This document shows, one piece after another, positions 51,531 through 61,780 of a stretch of DNA of 64,000 nt. The notes below the pieces were generated by a model. That model did no database searches and was not told where the DNA came from. It saw only the letters and a program-made list of their open reading frames with translations. The DNA is from Luteimonas kalidii. Lineage in GTDB: Bacteria; Pseudomonadota; Gammaproteobacteria; Xanthomonadales; Xanthomonadaceae. The number at the start of each line of letters is the position of its first letter. Position 1 is the stretch's first letter. Where the stretch lies: positions 291-64,290 of the forward strand of contig NZ_JARXRO010000010.1 in the NCBI RefSeq assembly GCF_029887935.1, in the 5' to 3' direction. The position numbers and the translations under genes were made by a program.

Positions 51531-53618
51531 TCAGAACCGCAGGGTCGCGCCAAGCCGGAAGTTGCGCCCGGGCTCGTTGAGCCCGGCGACGAGTTCGTAA
51601 TCCGGGATGGCGGTGTAGTCGGCCACGCTGGCGTGCGCGCGGTAGCTGCGGTCGAACAGGTTGTAGACGCCGGCGAACAGTTCGAAGCGGTCGGTCGCCA
51701 GCGGCTGCCAGCGCGCGAACAGGTCGACCACGGTGTAGCCGGGCTTGTCGACGAACTGGGTATCGGGCAGGTAGCCCAGCTCGACGTCGCGGAACAGCAC
51801 CTCGACATCGTCCAGGTCTTCCACGTGGGTCACGCCCAGCTGCAGGCCGAAGCGGTCGTCCGGACGGTAGCCGAGCATCAGGTTCCAGTTGTCGCCCATG
51901 GAGTTGCCGAGCGCGATGTGTTCGTAGCCTTCGATCCGGCGATCATTGAGCCTAGAGTCGTAGCGGTTGTAGTAGGCATCGGCCGAGAACGCGCCGCGGA
52001 TGATGCCCGCACGCAGTTCCACGCCCTCGGAGCGGAACGTGCCGACGTTCTCGTAGTACACCCCGCCCTGCGGCGGCGGGCCGCTGTAGAGCTGGTCGAG
52101 CACCACGTCGTCGATGGTCATGCGATAGACCACGGCCGAAGCGCTGATGCCGTCGCGCGCCCAGGCCAGGCCGAGTTCGGTGTTGTCCACCTGTTCCGGC
52201 TGCAGGGTCGGCGACAGGGTGAGGCGGCCGGGGCGCTGCTCGAGCGTGAACGCATCGCCGATCTCCTTGCCGCGGAACGCCTCGGCATAGCCCACGTTGA
52301 GGGTGAGCTCCGGCGTCAGCCGGTAGCTGCCGCCGGCGTTGAGGCTCACGCCGTCGCTCCCGGTGCCGCCACCGTAGGTGGTGAGGTCGAGGTCGTAATC
52401 GTCGTAGCGCGCGCCGAAGCTCAGCAGCAGCGGTTCGCTCACCTGCCAGTGGTCCTGCACGTAGACGCCGAGCAGGCGGCCCTGCTCCTCGAACCGTCCG
52501 ATCGCCGGATCCCAGGCCCAGGGTTGCCAGGTGGCGGCATCGGCGAGGTACTGGCTGGACACGCTGTCGTCGCGGTGCTCGATACCGGCGGTGATGCGAT
52601 GGGGGCCGGCACGCCAGCGGCCGCGCAGGTCGAAGCCCCAGGTGTCGATGTCGGCGCCGTAGCGGCCCCAGCGATCGTAGCGGTCCTGCACGAAGCTCGA
52701 TTCGGTGCGGTAGCCCGTCGCCTCGAGTTCGAAGGCGTCGCTGACGGCCACGCCGTAGTTCAGCACCGCGGTGCGACGTTCGCCTTCCACCGGGAACAGC
52801 GGCTCGCCTTCCAGCACCGGCCAGTTGGGACGCGCGCCGAAGTCGCCCTCCTCGCGGCGCACCTCGTAGCTGGCGGCGAGCCGATGGCCGTCGCCGAACT
52901 CGCCGCCGATCTTGACGAAGCCCAGGCGCTGGTCGGCGCCGGTGCCGCGCAGGGTGGTGCCGTCGCCGTCCTCGTAGTCGTCGCGGTCCACGCGCACGAA
53001 CGAGGCGAGGATGCCGATGTCGCCCGACAACCGCCCGAACGCGGTGGCGCTGGCCTTGTGGCCGGCGTTGCTGAACCAGCCGGCCTTGAGCAGCGCACCG
53101 GCATCGCGGCCGGGCTGCAGCAGGTCCACCGGGTTGCGGGTGCGGAAGCGGATCGCGCCGCCGATCGCGCCGAAGCCCGAGGTCGCCTCGCCCGGGCCGG
53201 CCTGCACGTCGACCGTTTCCAGCAACTCCGGCTCGATCGAAACCCGGCCCACGTGGTGGAACAGGGTGCCGCGCTGCGGCGCGCCGTCGACGGTGACGTT
53301 GAGCAGCGAATCCTCCAGCCCGCGCACGTAGATCTTCTGCGCCAGGCCCACGCCCCCGCCCACCTGCACCGACGGGATGGCGCGGAACAGGTCGGCCAGA
53401 TCGTTGGCTTGGGTGAGCTCGATGTCCTCGCGGTCGAGCACCTCGTCGGTCATGGCGCCGACGACGACCACCTGGTCGAGGGCGACCGCCGCTGGCTCTT
53501 CAACCGTCGCGGCCTGGGCGAAGGCCCCCGCAGGCATGGCGAGCACGATCGCGGCCGCAAGCCGGCTGAGGCGGAACGTAGTGGACGTGGAACGGGCAGG
53601 AACGCATTGGAACGGCAT
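51531..53618 (-). CDS. TonB-dependent receptor (iron/siderophore type)
   Basis: Outer-membrane receptor of 695 residues with a signal peptide ending AGAFAQ and a TonB box region (LDQVVVVGAM). The plug contains DLFRAIPSVQVGGGVGLAQKIYVRG, and the 22-stranded barrel ends LGATLRF with terminal Phe. A Fur box lies 36 bp upstream and a PepSY gene downstream, so iron, heme or a siderophore is the likely ligand. The ATG at 53618 gives the best signal peptide. Confidence 0.88.
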   Translation of the reverse strand: MPFQCVPARSTSTTFRLSRLAAAIVLAMPAGAFAQAATVEEPAAVALDQVVVVGAMTDEVLDREDIELTQANDLADLFRAIPSVQVGGGVGLAQKIYVRGLEDSLLNVTVDGAPQRGTLFHHVGRVSIEPELLETVDVQAGPGEATSGFGAIGGAIRFRTRNPVDLLQPGRDAGALLKAGWFSNAGHKASATAFGRLSGDIGILASFVRVDRDDYEDGDGTTLRGTGADQRLGFVKIGGEFGDGHRLAASYEVRREEGDFGARPNWPVLEGEPLFPVEGERRTAVLNYGVAVSDAFELEATGYRTESSFVQDRYDRWGRYGADIDTWGFDLRGRWRAGPHRITAGIEHRDDSVSSQYLADAATWQPWAWDPAIGRFEEQGRLLGVYVQDHWQVSEPLLLSFGARYDDYDLDLTTYGGGTGSDGVSLNAGGSYRLTPELTLNVGYAEAFRGKEIGDAFTLEQRPGRLTLSPTLQPEQVDNTELGLAWARDGISASAVVYRMTIDDVVLDQLYSGPPPQGGVYYENVGTFRSEGVELRAGIIRGAFSADAYYNRYDSRLNDRRIEGYEHIALGNSMGDNWNLMLGYRPDDRFGLQLGVTHVEDLDDVEVLFRDVELGYLPDTQFVDKPGYTVVDLFARWQPLATDRFELFAGVYNLFDRSYRAHASVADYTAIPDYELVAGLNEPGRNFRLGATLRF

Positions 53619-53653
53619 CGGAACCCCCTGATCTGCAGGGGGCAAGTTTGAAA

Positions 53654-53672
53654 GATAATGAGAATGATTGTC
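53654..53672. promoter_or_regulatory. Fur box
   Basis: GATAATGAGAATGATTGTC matches the 19-bp Fur consensus GATAATGATAATCATTATC at 16 positions. It lies 36 bp upstream of the iron receptor start, where Fur would repress transcription when iron is plentiful. Confidence 0.85.
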
Positions 53673-53730
53673 AAACAAGAGCGGCTCTCAGGAGGCCGCA
53701 TTCAGCACCTGCGCAGCGACGGCGATGCGG

Positions 53731-54186
53731 CTAGCGCAGCACACCACGACGCGCGAGGCGTCGGCTATACACGGCCATCGCCAGGGTGAGCCCCGCCAGC
53801 ACCAGCGGCATCGCCCACAGCACCCCCATGGCCTCCCGGCCGGGCGTGAGCACCAGCACGTGCAGGACGTAGAGCAGGCCGCCCACCAGCGACACCACGA
53901 ACAGGATCCACGCCTGGCGGCGCTTCAGCAGCAACGCAGCCGCCGCGGCCAGGCCGCCCCAGACCGACAGCGTCCAGCCGACGATCGCCCACGCGGGCAC
54001 CGCCGAGAAGTAGGCGACCTGCCCGTCCGTCATGCCGGCCGAACGGTAGTACGCCTCGCCCACGGCGAGGCTCATGCCGTGATCGAACGCGGCCGCGATG
54101 CCATAGAGCAGGAACATGCCGCCTGCCAGCCACGCCTGCCACGGCATCTGCGCCGCGGATCGATCCCCGCCTTGTCCCCTGCCCAT
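53731..54186 (-). CDS. Hypothetical four-helix membrane protein
   Basis: Unrecognized 151-residue protein with four membrane segments: AWLAGGMFLLYGIAAAFDHG, AWAIVGWTLSVWGGLAAAAALL, WILFVVSLVGGLLYVLHVLVL and MPLVLAGLTLAMAVY. The layout resembles small integral membrane proteins often annotated as sugar-transporter-like hypotheticals. No partner is obvious. The following 273 bp (54187-54459) show no clear feature. Confidence 0.6.
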   Translation of the reverse strand: MGRGQGGDRSAAQMPWQAWLAGGMFLLYGIAAAFDHGMSLAVGEAYYRSAGMTDGQVAYFSAVPAWAIVGWTLSVWGGLAAAAALLLKRRQAWILFVVSLVGGLLYVLHVLVLTPGREAMGVLWAMPLVLAGLTLAMAVYSRRLARRGVLR

Positions 54187-54459
54187 GCTTCCGCTTCCCC
54201 GTTTGTCCGAGGCCAGTCTGCGGGCGGCGCTACGGGGCCGACAGTTGCGTAGGTGCAGGAGACTTCCGGCACCCCAGCATGACGCTACCTGGGCGCGACA
54301 CGCCGAATGCGACTCACCCGCGACGGCAGCGCTGCAGGCACCGCGCGGGTCTGCGTGCCGGCGATGTCGCGCATCACCGTGCAGTCGATTCGCGTCCTCG
54401 GGAAATCGTGGCGACCGGCCCCGTCGCCCTGATCGATCAAGGCGAACGCGGGATCCGTA

Positions 54460-55767
54460 TCAGACCACCAGCTCCAGCAGCAGCACCCCCGCCAGCCCGA
54501 CGATCGAGATCGTCGTCTCCATCACGGTCCACGACGCGAAGGTCTGCTTCATGGACAGGTTGAAGAATTCCTTGAACATCCAGAACGCCGAGTCGTTGAC
54601 GTGCGAGCCGAACACGCTGCCCGCGCCCACCGCCAGCACCATCAGTTCCGGCGAGGCGCCGGTGGTGGCGATCAGCGGGCCGACGACGCCGGCGGCGGTG
54701 ATCACCGCCACCGTGGCCGAGCCGATCATCACCCGCAGGATGGCCGTGGCCAGCCACGCGAAGATCAGCGGCGGCATCTGCCAGCTTTCGCTCAGCGCGG
54801 CGATCTGCGCGCCCACGCCGCTGTCCACCAGCACCTGCTTGAACACGCCGCCGGCGGTGATGATCAGCAGGATCACGGCGATGCTGGCGATGGCGGCATT
54901 GAGCCACTTCGTCTGCGTCTCCAAGCCCACGCCGCGGCGATAACCGAGCCACCAGAACGCGACCAGCGTGGCGAGTAGCAGCGCCACGGTGGGATTACCG
55001 AGGAACAGCAGCCCGGTACGTAGGAGGCCTTCCGGCAGCAGCGCATCGGCCAGCACCGACACGCTGATCAGGATCACCGGCGAGAGCGCGATCAGGAACG
55101 AGCTCCAGGCTCCCGGCAGTTCCTTGTGCTGCGTGCTGGACGTGAACAGGTCCAGCATCGGCGGATTGATCACCTGCAGGCGCCTGCCCAGGATCGGCCC
55201 GGCGATGATCACCGCCGGGATCGCCATCGCGATGCCGTAGACCAGGGTCAGGCCCATGTCGGCGCCGAACGCGTTCACCAGCACCACCGGTCCCGGGTGC
55301 GGCGGCAGGAAGCAGTGGGTGGTGCTGAGCGAGGCCACGGTGGGGATGGCGAGGTACAGGATCGGCAGCCCGGTCTTGCGCGCCAGCGAGAAGATCAGCG
55401 GCACCAGGATGATGAAGCCGGCGTTGAAGTACAACGGGATGCCGACCAGGAAGCCGGTGAGCAGCAGCGCCCACTGGATGTTCTGCTCGCCGAAACGCGC
55501 GATCAGGGTGGTGGCGATCTTTTCCGCCGCGCCGCTCTCTTCCAGCACCTTGCCCAGGATCGCGCCGAGCACGATCACCAGTGCCAGGCCCGCGAGCGTG
55601 CTACCGACGCCGGCATCGATGGTCTTGAGCAGGTCCTGTGGCGACATGCCGAGCAGCAGGCCCATCGGGATCGCCACGATCAGCAGCGACAGGAACGGGC
55701 TGAGCTTGCGCGCGGTGAGGAAGATCTGCAGCGCGATCGCCGCGGCGATGATCAGGAACATGGTCAT
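54460..55767 (-). CDS. GntP-family sugar-acid permease
   Basis: Gluconate:H+ symporter family permease of 435 residues with 12 or more membrane segments. It has GIPLYFNAGFIILVPLIFSLA, TTHCFLPPHPGPVVLVNAFGAD and GSATVAVITAAGVVGPL, the family signatures. It ends the operon that also encodes a YjhG-type dehydratase, so D-xylonate or another pentonate is a better guess than gluconate as substrate. Confidence 0.9.
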   Translation of the reverse strand: MTMFLIIAAAIALQIFLTARKLSPFLSLLIVAIPMGLLLGMSPQDLLKTIDAGVGSTLAGLALVIVLGAILGKVLEESGAAEKIATTLIARFGEQNIQWALLLTGFLVGIPLYFNAGFIILVPLIFSLARKTGLPILYLAIPTVASLSTTHCFLPPHPGPVVLVNAFGADMGLTLVYGIAMAIPAVIIAGPILGRRLQVINPPMLDLFTSSTQHKELPGAWSSFLIALSPVILISVSVLADALLPEGLLRTGLLFLGNPTVALLLATLVAFWWLGYRRGVGLETQTKWLNAAIASIAVILLIITAGGVFKQVLVDSGVGAQIAALSESWQMPPLIFAWLATAILRVMIGSATVAVITAAGVVGPLIATTGASPELMVLAVGAGSVFGSHVNDSAFWMFKEFFNLSMKQTFASWTVMETTISIVGLAGVLLLELVV

Positions 55768-55794
55768 GCGGTGCGCCCTCCCCGGCGACTGGTA

Positions 55795-57816
55795 TCAAGG
55801 ATTGCCGGCATCCTGCGGTCCGCGCGTCGCACGCAGCACCTCGCGCCCGGCGCGCAATGTTTCGAGGATGGCGTCCACGTCGTAGACGCAGCCGCCCCAG
55901 GTGCCGCCGCTGGCGTCCTGCAGCGCAGCCCACAGGCGGGTGTCGGCGGGCAGGCGCGGATGTGCGGCGATCGCGGGATGGACTTCGCGCGACGCCAGCA
56001 CGGCGGCGGCAGCGGCCGGTTCGAGCGGCGCGTCGGGATCTTCGCCGATGAAATCGAGCCGGCCCTCGAGCCGCACGCGGTCGATCTCGATCCGCACCAC
56101 GTCGTGGTCGCGCAGCCGGCCGATCGGCCCACCGGCCAGCGCCTCCGGGCCGACATGGCCGATGCAGGCGCCGGTCGACACGCCGGAGAAGCGCGCATCG
56201 GTGATCACCGCCACGTGCTTGCCCCAGGGCAGGTGCTTGAGCGCGGAGGTGAGCTGGTAGGTCTCCTCCATGCCGGTGCCCGCCGGGCCGCAGCCGGCCA
56301 GCACGATGATGTCGCCCGCGCGCACCGCGTCGTCGCCCTTGGACTTGATCGCGCGGATCGCGTCGCGCTCGCTGGCGAACACGCGCGCGGGGCCGGTGTG
56401 GCGATAGACCTCGTCGTCGTCGACCACCGAGGGATCGATCGCGGTGGCCTTGATCACCGAGCCGTCGGGCGCGAGGTTGCCGCGCGGGAACACCAGTGCG
56501 CTCGACATCCCCGCCGCGCGCGCGGCATCGGGCCCCATGATCACGTGCGCGGGATCCACGCCGTCGAGTTCGCGCAGCCGCTCGCGCGCGATCCGGCGCG
56601 CATCGCTGCGTTCCCACCAGTCGAGGTTGTCACCGAGCGAACGTCCGGTGACCGTGGGCACGTCCAGGTGCAGCAGGCCCATCGCGCGCAGGTGCAGCAT
56701 CACCTCCGGCACGCCGCCGGCCATGAACACCTGCACCGTGGGATGGTGGCGCGGACCGTTGGGCAGCGCATCGACCAGGCGCGGGGTGGCGCGGTTGGCG
56801 CGGATCCAGTCGTCGACGGTCGGGCGTTCGACGCCCGCCGCGTGCGCGATCGCCGGCACGTGCAGCAGCAGGTTGGTGGAACCGCCGAAGGCCGCGTGCA
56901 CCATCACGGCGTTGTCCACCGCCGCGCGGGTCAGGATCGCCGAGAGCGCGGTGCCCTGCCGCGCCAGCTGCACCAGCGCCAGCGCCGAGCGACGTGCGAT
57001 GTCGAGCCACACCGGTTCGCCGGATGGCGCCAGTGCACTGTGCGGCAGCGCGATGCCGAGCGCCTCGGCGATCACCTGCGAGGTGGCCGCGGTGCCGAGG
57101 AACTGGCAGCCGCCGCCGACCGAACCGCAGGCGCGGCAGCCCATGGCGGCGGCGTGTTCCAGGTCGATCAGCCCGTGCGAGAAGCGCGCGCCGATGGTCT
57201 GCACGATCGCGGTGTCCTCGGCGCCGCGCGCAGGCAGGGTGACGCCTCCGGGCACGATCACGCCGGGCAGGTCGGCGCAGCCGGCCAGCGCCAGCATCGT
57301 CGCCGGCAGGCCCTTGTCGCAGGTGGCCACGCCCAGCACGCCGCGGCGCGTGGGCAGCGAGCGGATCAGCCGCCGCATCACCACCGCCGCGTCGTTGCGG
57401 TACGGCAGGCTGTCGAACATGCCGGTGGTGCCCTGGGTGCGACCGTCGCAGGGATCGGAACACATCACCGAGAACGGCAGTCCCTCGTGCGCGGCGAAGG
57501 CTTCGGCCGCGGCGCGCACCATGCGGTCGATCTCCCAGTGACCCGTGTGCAGGCCGAGCGCGACCGGCCGCCCGTCCTCCGCGCGCAGGCCGCCCTGGGT
57601 GCTGACGATCAGGTACGGGTCACGCGCCACTTCCGACGCGCGCCAACCCATGCCCGCGTTCTGGGTCATGCCGAACAGGTGGCCGCTGGGCGAATCGCGC
57701 AGGGTGTCGGCGTCGATCGGCAGGCTGCCGGCCGGGCCTTCGCCGGAGGTGCGTGACTGCGCGAGTGTGGCGCCGTCGCCCAGCAGGGTGTCGAGGTCGA
57801 AATCGGGAGACGTCAT
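55795..57816 (-). CDS. YjhG/YagF-type sugar-acid dehydratase (probable D-xylonate dehydratase)
   Basis: IlvD/Edd-family dehydratase of 673 residues, the length of the YjhG branch. Iron-sulfur cluster cysteines are in [28 protein letters not shown] and [27 protein letters not shown] and [18 protein letters not shown] are family motifs. It would convert D-xylonate to 2-keto-3-deoxy-D-xylonate, although arabinonate is possible. The ATG at 57816 follows AAGGAG. Second-last gene of the operon. Confidence 0.88.
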   Translation of the reverse strand: MTSPDFDLDTLLGDGATLAQSRTSGEGPAGSLPIDADTLRDSPSGHLFGMTQNAGMGWRASEVARDPYLIVSTQGGLRAEDGRPVALGLHTGHWEIDRMVRAAAEAFAAHEGLPFSVMCSDPCDGRTQGTTGMFDSLPYRNDAAVVMRRLIRSLPTRRGVLGVATCDKGLPATMLALAGCADLPGVIVPGGVTLPARGAEDTAIVQTIGARFSHGLIDLEHAAAMGCRACGSVGGGCQFLGTAATSQVIAEALGIALPHSALAPSGEPVWLDIARRSALALVQLARQGTALSAILTRAAVDNAVMVHAAFGGSTNLLLHVPAIAHAAGVERPTVDDWIRANRATPRLVDALPNGPRHHPTVQVFMAGGVPEVMLHLRAMGLLHLDVPTVTGRSLGDNLDWWERSDARRIARERLRELDGVDPAHVIMGPDAARAAGMSSALVFPRGNLAPDGSVIKATAIDPSVVDDDEVYRHTGPARVFASERDAIRAIKSKGDDAVRAGDIIVLAGCGPAGTGMEETYQLTSALKHLPWGKHVAVITDARFSGVSTGACIGHVGPEALAGGPIGRLRDHDVVRIEIDRVRLEGRLDFIGEDPDAPLEPAAAAAVLASREVHPAIAAHPRLPADTRLWAALQDASGGTWGGCVYDVDAILETLRAGREVLRATRGPQDAGNP

Positions 57817-57891
57817 GGCGCGCTCCTTGCCGCATCGTGGGCAATGGATCGGGAGTGCAAGGGCACGCGACACACCGTGCCGCCACCCCGT

Positions 57892-57915
57892 CCCTCCCCC
57901 GAAAGCGGGAGAGGG
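57892..57915. repeat. REP-like palindrome
   Basis: CCCTCCCCC (57892-57900) pairs with GGGAGAGGG (57907-57915) around the loop GAAAGC, with one mismatch. It resembles the short extragenic palindromes common in Xanthomonads. It sits in the 147-bp gap between the aldehyde dehydrogenase and dehydratase genes of one operon. Confidence 0.5.
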
Positions 57916-57963
57916 GGAGAAGCAGATCGCAGTATGCGACGCATCTCCCCAGCGACAGGCGCG

Positions 57964-59562
57964 CTACACGTCACGCGTCGTCCATTCGCCGTCGACCAGG
58001 CGCGGCAGCGTGCCGGTCGGGTTGCGGTCCTGCAGCGGCAGCGGCAGGCGATGCGCGCGCACGTTGTCGTAGCTGTGCAGCGCGGAGAAGCGGATCAGCG
58101 AGGCGGGGATGCCCACCGCGGTGAAGCCCGGGTGGCCGGTGGCCGGGAACGGGCCGCCATGGTTCATCGCCGCGCTCACCGCCACGCCCGTGGGCATCTT
58201 GTCGTTGAGCAGGCGGCCCACGCGGGTGCGCAGGATCGGCGCCAGCGCATCATAGGCGGCGTCGTCGCTGCCGCCCGTGTCGCTGCAGATGGTGCCGGTG
58301 AGGTTGCCTTCCATCGCCTTCGCGACGTCCAGCACCTGCGTGGGCGAATCGGCCACCACCACCAGGTTGACGTGGCCGAAGGCCTCGGACTGCAGCGCGC
58401 CCGGATCGGCAAGGAAGCGTTCGCCCGACACCCGCAGCACGGTCGGCTGGAACGCGAAGCCCTCCGCGTCCTCGGCGATCGCACCGCCGGCCAGCAGTTC
58501 GGCGCCGGCCGACTGCAGCGCCGCCACGGTGGAGGCGATGTCGCGCGGCGCATGCGGCGAGAGCAGCACGCCGGGCTTGGCCTCGGCGGTGAGGCGCTGC
58601 AGCTGTTCGACGAAACGCTCGGCCTCGTCGCCGGCCTGCAGCACGGTGACGCCCGGCTTGGTGCAGAACTGGCCCGCGCCCATCGCGCAGGAACCGTGCA
58701 GCTCGGTGGCGAGCGCCTCGCCGCGCTCGCGCAGCGCGCCGGGCAGCACGAACACCGGATTGACGCTCGACATCTCCAGGTAGATCGGCTTGCCCACCGC
58801 GTCGGCCGCGGCCTTGAGCTTCATTCCGCCCGGGCGACCGCCGGTGAACGCCACCGCGCCCACGCGCGGATCGGACACCAGGCGCAGGCCCAGCTCGCCA
58901 TCGGTGCGGAAGAACATCTGCACCGCGCCCGACGGCATGCCCGCGGCCTGCGCGGCCTCGAGCGCGGCTTCGGCCAGCAGCACCGAGGTGCGCGGATGCG
59001 CGGGATGGGCCTTGGCGATCACCGGATTGCCGGCGGCGATCGCGGCGGCGAAATCGCCCCCGGCGATGCCGTTGAAGGCATAGGGGAAGTTGTTCGGCCC
59101 GAACACCACCACCGGGCCGCCGAGCGGCGCATGGATCGAACGGATGCCGGCAGCGGTGTCGATGGTGGCGCGGCGCCAGCTGCCGTCGCGGGCGGCGCGC
59201 GCGGCCTGTCGCAGCTGGCCGGTGGTACGCGGCAGTTCGACGTTGCGCAGTCGCGGTTCGGCCGGCAGCCCGGTCTCGCGGTGCGCGGCTTCCACCAGCG
59301 CATCGGCGCGCGCCTCGATCGCCTCCGCATAGCCTTCGAGGAAGCCGGCGAGCGTCTCGCCGGGCAACTGCGACATCGTCGCGGCCGCGGCGTGGCCGGC
59401 CGCGAGCAGCGCATCGAGATCGGCCCAGCCGGACACGGGATAGGCGTGTTCGTCGATCGTCGCGCGGCTGGAGGGATTGAAGGCATGGAAGCGGTCGGAA
59501 GGCGCCTCGGCCTGGCGCCAGGCGCCGTCGAGCAGGATCGGTTGCAGCATGGGGGTGGTCAT
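57964..59562 (-). CDS. 2-oxoglutarate semialdehyde dehydrogenase
   Basis: NAD(P)+-dependent aldehyde dehydrogenase of 532 residues in the branch that oxidizes 2,5-dioxopentanoate to 2-oxoglutarate. It carries [27 protein letters not shown], the catalytic Glu in [12 protein letters not shown] and the catalytic Cys in [11 protein letters not shown]. It overlaps the FAH-type dehydratase stop (ATGA) and precedes the YjhG-type gene. This is the last step of a Weimberg-type pentose pathway. Confidence 0.88.
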   Translation of the reverse strand: MTTPMLQPILLDGAWRQAEAPSDRFHAFNPSSRATIDEHAYPVSGWADLDALLAAGHAAAATMSQLPGETLAGFLEGYAEAIEARADALVEAAHRETGLPAEPRLRNVELPRTTGQLRQAARAARDGSWRRATIDTAAGIRSIHAPLGGPVVVFGPNNFPYAFNGIAGGDFAAAIAAGNPVIAKAHPAHPRTSVLLAEAALEAAQAAGMPSGAVQMFFRTDGELGLRLVSDPRVGAVAFTGGRPGGMKLKAAADAVGKPIYLEMSSVNPVFVLPGALRERGEALATELHGSCAMGAGQFCTKPGVTVLQAGDEAERFVEQLQRLTAEAKPGVLLSPHAPRDIASTVAALQSAGAELLAGGAIAEDAEGFAFQPTVLRVSGERFLADPGALQSEAFGHVNLVVVADSPTQVLDVAKAMEGNLTGTICSDTGGSDDAAYDALAPILRTRVGRLLNDKMPTGVAVSAAMNHGGPFPATGHPGFTAVGIPASLIRFSALHSYDNVRAHRLPLPLQDRNPTGTLPRLVDGEWTTRDV

Positions 59563-60377
59563 TGGACGGGGTTCTCCAGGATCAGTCCGTCGATGTCGAT
59601 GCGCACGACATCGCCGGAACGCAGGGTGAAATCCTCGCCGGGCACGATGCCGGTGCCGGTGAAGAGGAAGGCGCCACGGGGTTGGCGCAGTTCGCGCAGG
59701 AGCCAGCCGGCGAGTTCCTCCAGGCTGCGCTTGATCTGCGAGGTACGGGTGGTGCCGGCGAAGGCCGGCGAGCCGTTGCGCCGGATTTCCAGCGACACGG
59801 CGAGGTCGCGCATCTGCGCCGCATCGCACAGGCGGATGCCCGGGCCGATCGCGCAGCCGCCATCGTAGACCTTGGCCTGCGGCAGGTACAGCGGGTTCTC
59901 GCCCTCGATGCTGCGCGAGGACACGTCGTTGCCGGTGCTGTAGCCGACGATCTCGCCCGCGGACGTGAGCACCAGGACGAGCTCGGGTTCCGGCACGTCC
60001 CACGCGCTGTCGGCGCGCACACGGATCGGCGCGCCGTGGCCGGCGACGCGCCAGCCGGTGGCCTTGAAGAACAGCTCGGGCCGCTCGGCGTCGTACACCT
60101 TCTGGTACACGTCGCGGCTCTGCGATTCGGCCTCGCGCGCCATCCGGCTGCTGAGGTAGGTCACGCCGCTGGCCCAGACTTCCTGCGCGTCCTCCACCGG
60201 CGCCAGCAGCGGTGCATCGGCATCGCCCTCGCGCGGCAGCCGCGCGAGGCTGTCGCGCGCTTCGCCGGCGGGCAGCCCCAGCCACTGCGAGAGGCTGAAA
60301 TCGGCGGGCAGGTAGCGGCCATCGAGCGCCCAGCGCGGGCCGTCGGTGGTGGCGTGGCGGGTCAGCAGGCTGTGCAT
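59559..60377 (-). CDS. FAH-family 2-keto-3-deoxypentonate dehydratase
   Basis: Fumarylacetoacetate-hydrolase-fold enzyme of 272 residues. Metal ligands are expected in the EPELVLVL Glu pair and the Asp of [34 protein letters not shown] is typical of the 2-keto-3-deoxy-D-xylonate/arabinonate dehydratases, distinct from catechol-pathway relatives. It would produce 2-oxoglutarate semialdehyde for the next gene. First gene of the operon; promoter not recognized. Confidence 0.85.
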   Translation of the reverse strand: MHSLLTRHATTDGPRWALDGRYLPADFSLSQWLGLPAGEARDSLARLPREGDADAPLLAPVEDAQEVWASGVTYLSSRMAREAESQSRDVYQKVYDAERPELFFKATGWRVAGHGAPIRVRADSAWDVPEPELVLVLTSAGEIVGYSTGNDVSSRSIEGENPLYLPQAKVYDGGCAIGPGIRLCDAAQMRDLAVSLEIRRNGSPAFAGTTRTSQIKRSLEELAGWLLRELRQPRGAFLFTGTGIVPGEDFTLRSGDVVRIDIDGLILENPVQ

Positions 60378-60679
60378 GTCGGATCTTCCGGAGAGAGGCG
60401 TGGACGGTGCGCCGGGCCGGCGCAGGCGCGCGACGCGCACGGCGTCGCACGGAATGGATGAGGCGATGCGCGCAGGCGCGACTGCGCCCGTCCTGAAGCG
60501 CGGCGGTTGCGTCTGCAACCGGATCCGCCAATCGCGTGCAGCGGGCTTGGGGCTATGATCGCGCCACGGGTCGCGACGCTGCGTGCGGCGATCCGCGCCG
60601 CGCGACGACGCGCAGCCCGGCGTGCGGCCTGCGACACGCGCAGCGCCTGCCCGCCCCCACTTCCATACAGGACCCGCCG

Positions 60680-61780
60680 ATGCGACTGCTTCCCACCCTG
60701 CTCAGTGCCGCGCTCGTGACCGCCCTCGCCGCCTGCACGCCCGCCGCCGACGACACTGCCGCCGACGCCGCGCCTGCGGCTGATGCGACGACCGAGACCG
60801 CCGACACGGAGACCGCACCGATGCCCACGTTCGAGACCGTCGGCCAGCTGACCACGTTCGATCCCGCCTTCGCCGAGGTGGTCGATCCGGCCGCACGCAT
60901 CGAGAAGCTCACCGGCGACGAGTTCACCTGGTCCGAAGGTCCCACCTGGGTGAAGGACGGCTACCTGCTGTTCAACGACCCGCCCGAGAACCGCATGTTC
61001 CGCTGGTCCGAGGCGGACGGTCTGAGCGTGTTCCTCGATCCGTCGGGCTATGCCGGCCCGCCGATCGACGCCGTCCGCGAGGCGGGCGCCAATGGCCTGT
61101 ACACCGAAGCCGCCGGCACGGTGCTGCTGGCCGACTCGGGCAACCGCCTGGTCGCTCGCCTCACCCCCGGCGACAAGAGCCGCACCACGCTCGCCGAGCG
61201 CTTCGACGGCAAGCGCTTCAGCAGCCCGAACGACGTGGTCGCGCGCGGCGACGGCAGCGTGTTCTTCACCGATCCGCCGTACGGGTTCACCGACGGCGAC
61301 GACTCGCCGCTGAAGGAACAGCCGGTCAACGGTATCTACCGGATCGATGCCGACGGCGTCGTGCACCTGGTCGACGATTCGCTGAACCGGCCCAACGGAC
61401 TTGCGTTCTCGCCCGACGGCAACACCCTGTACGTGGCCAACTCCGACGACACGCGGCCGATCTGGATGGCCTACACGCTCGATGCGGCCGGCAACGTGGT
61501 CGAGAGCCGCGTATTCGGCGACGCCACCGACCTGATGGGCGAAGGCGTGCACGGCCTGCCGGATGGCCTGGCGGTGTCGACCGAAGGCCTGGTGTTCGCC
61601 ACCGGCCCCGGAGGTGTGCTGGTGATGGATGCCGAAGGCAAGCGCCTGGGCCGGATCGAGACCGGCAGCGCGATCGCCAACTGCGCCTTCGGCGACGACG
61701 GGAAGACGCTGTACATGACCTCGCACAAGTTCCTGGCGCGGGTGCCGCTGAAGGTGGCCGGGCTCGGGTTTCAAGACTGA
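60680..61780 (+). CDS. SMP-30/gluconolactonase family lipoprotein
   Basis: Predicted lactonase of 366 residues with a lipobox (ALAAC, Cys19) and a Thr/Ala/Asp-rich linker. The six-bladed propeller has metal ligands in [10 protein letters not shown] (Glu), [13 protein letters not shown] (Asn) and LPDGLAV (Asp). Membrane-anchored periplasmic hydrolysis of xylono- or gluconolactone is plausible given the divergent pentonate operon. The ATG at 60680 is chosen for the lipobox. Its end overlaps uxuB on the opposite strand by 10 bp. Confidence 0.87.
   Translation: MRLLPTLLSAALVTALAACTPAADDTAADAAPAADATTETADTETAPMPTFETVGQLTTFDPAFAEVVDPAARIEKLTGDEFTWSEGPTWVKDGYLLFNDPPENRMFRWSEADGLSVFLDPSGYAGPPIDAVREAGANGLYTEAAGTVLLADSGNRLVARLTPGDKSRTTLAERFDGKRFSSPNDVVARGDGSVFFTDPPYGFTDGDDSPLKEQPVNGIYRIDADGVVHLVDDSLNRPNGLAFSPDGNTLYVANSDDTRPIWMAYTLDAAGNVVESRVFGDATDLMGEGVHGLPDGLAVSTEGLVFATGPGGVLVMDAEGKRLGRIETGSAIANCAFGDDGKTLYMTSHKFLARVPLKVAGLGFQD

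Noticed and set aside
54187-54459. Possible small gene upstream of the GntP gene end
   Set aside because: Short frames on both strands have no start signal or recognizable sequence.
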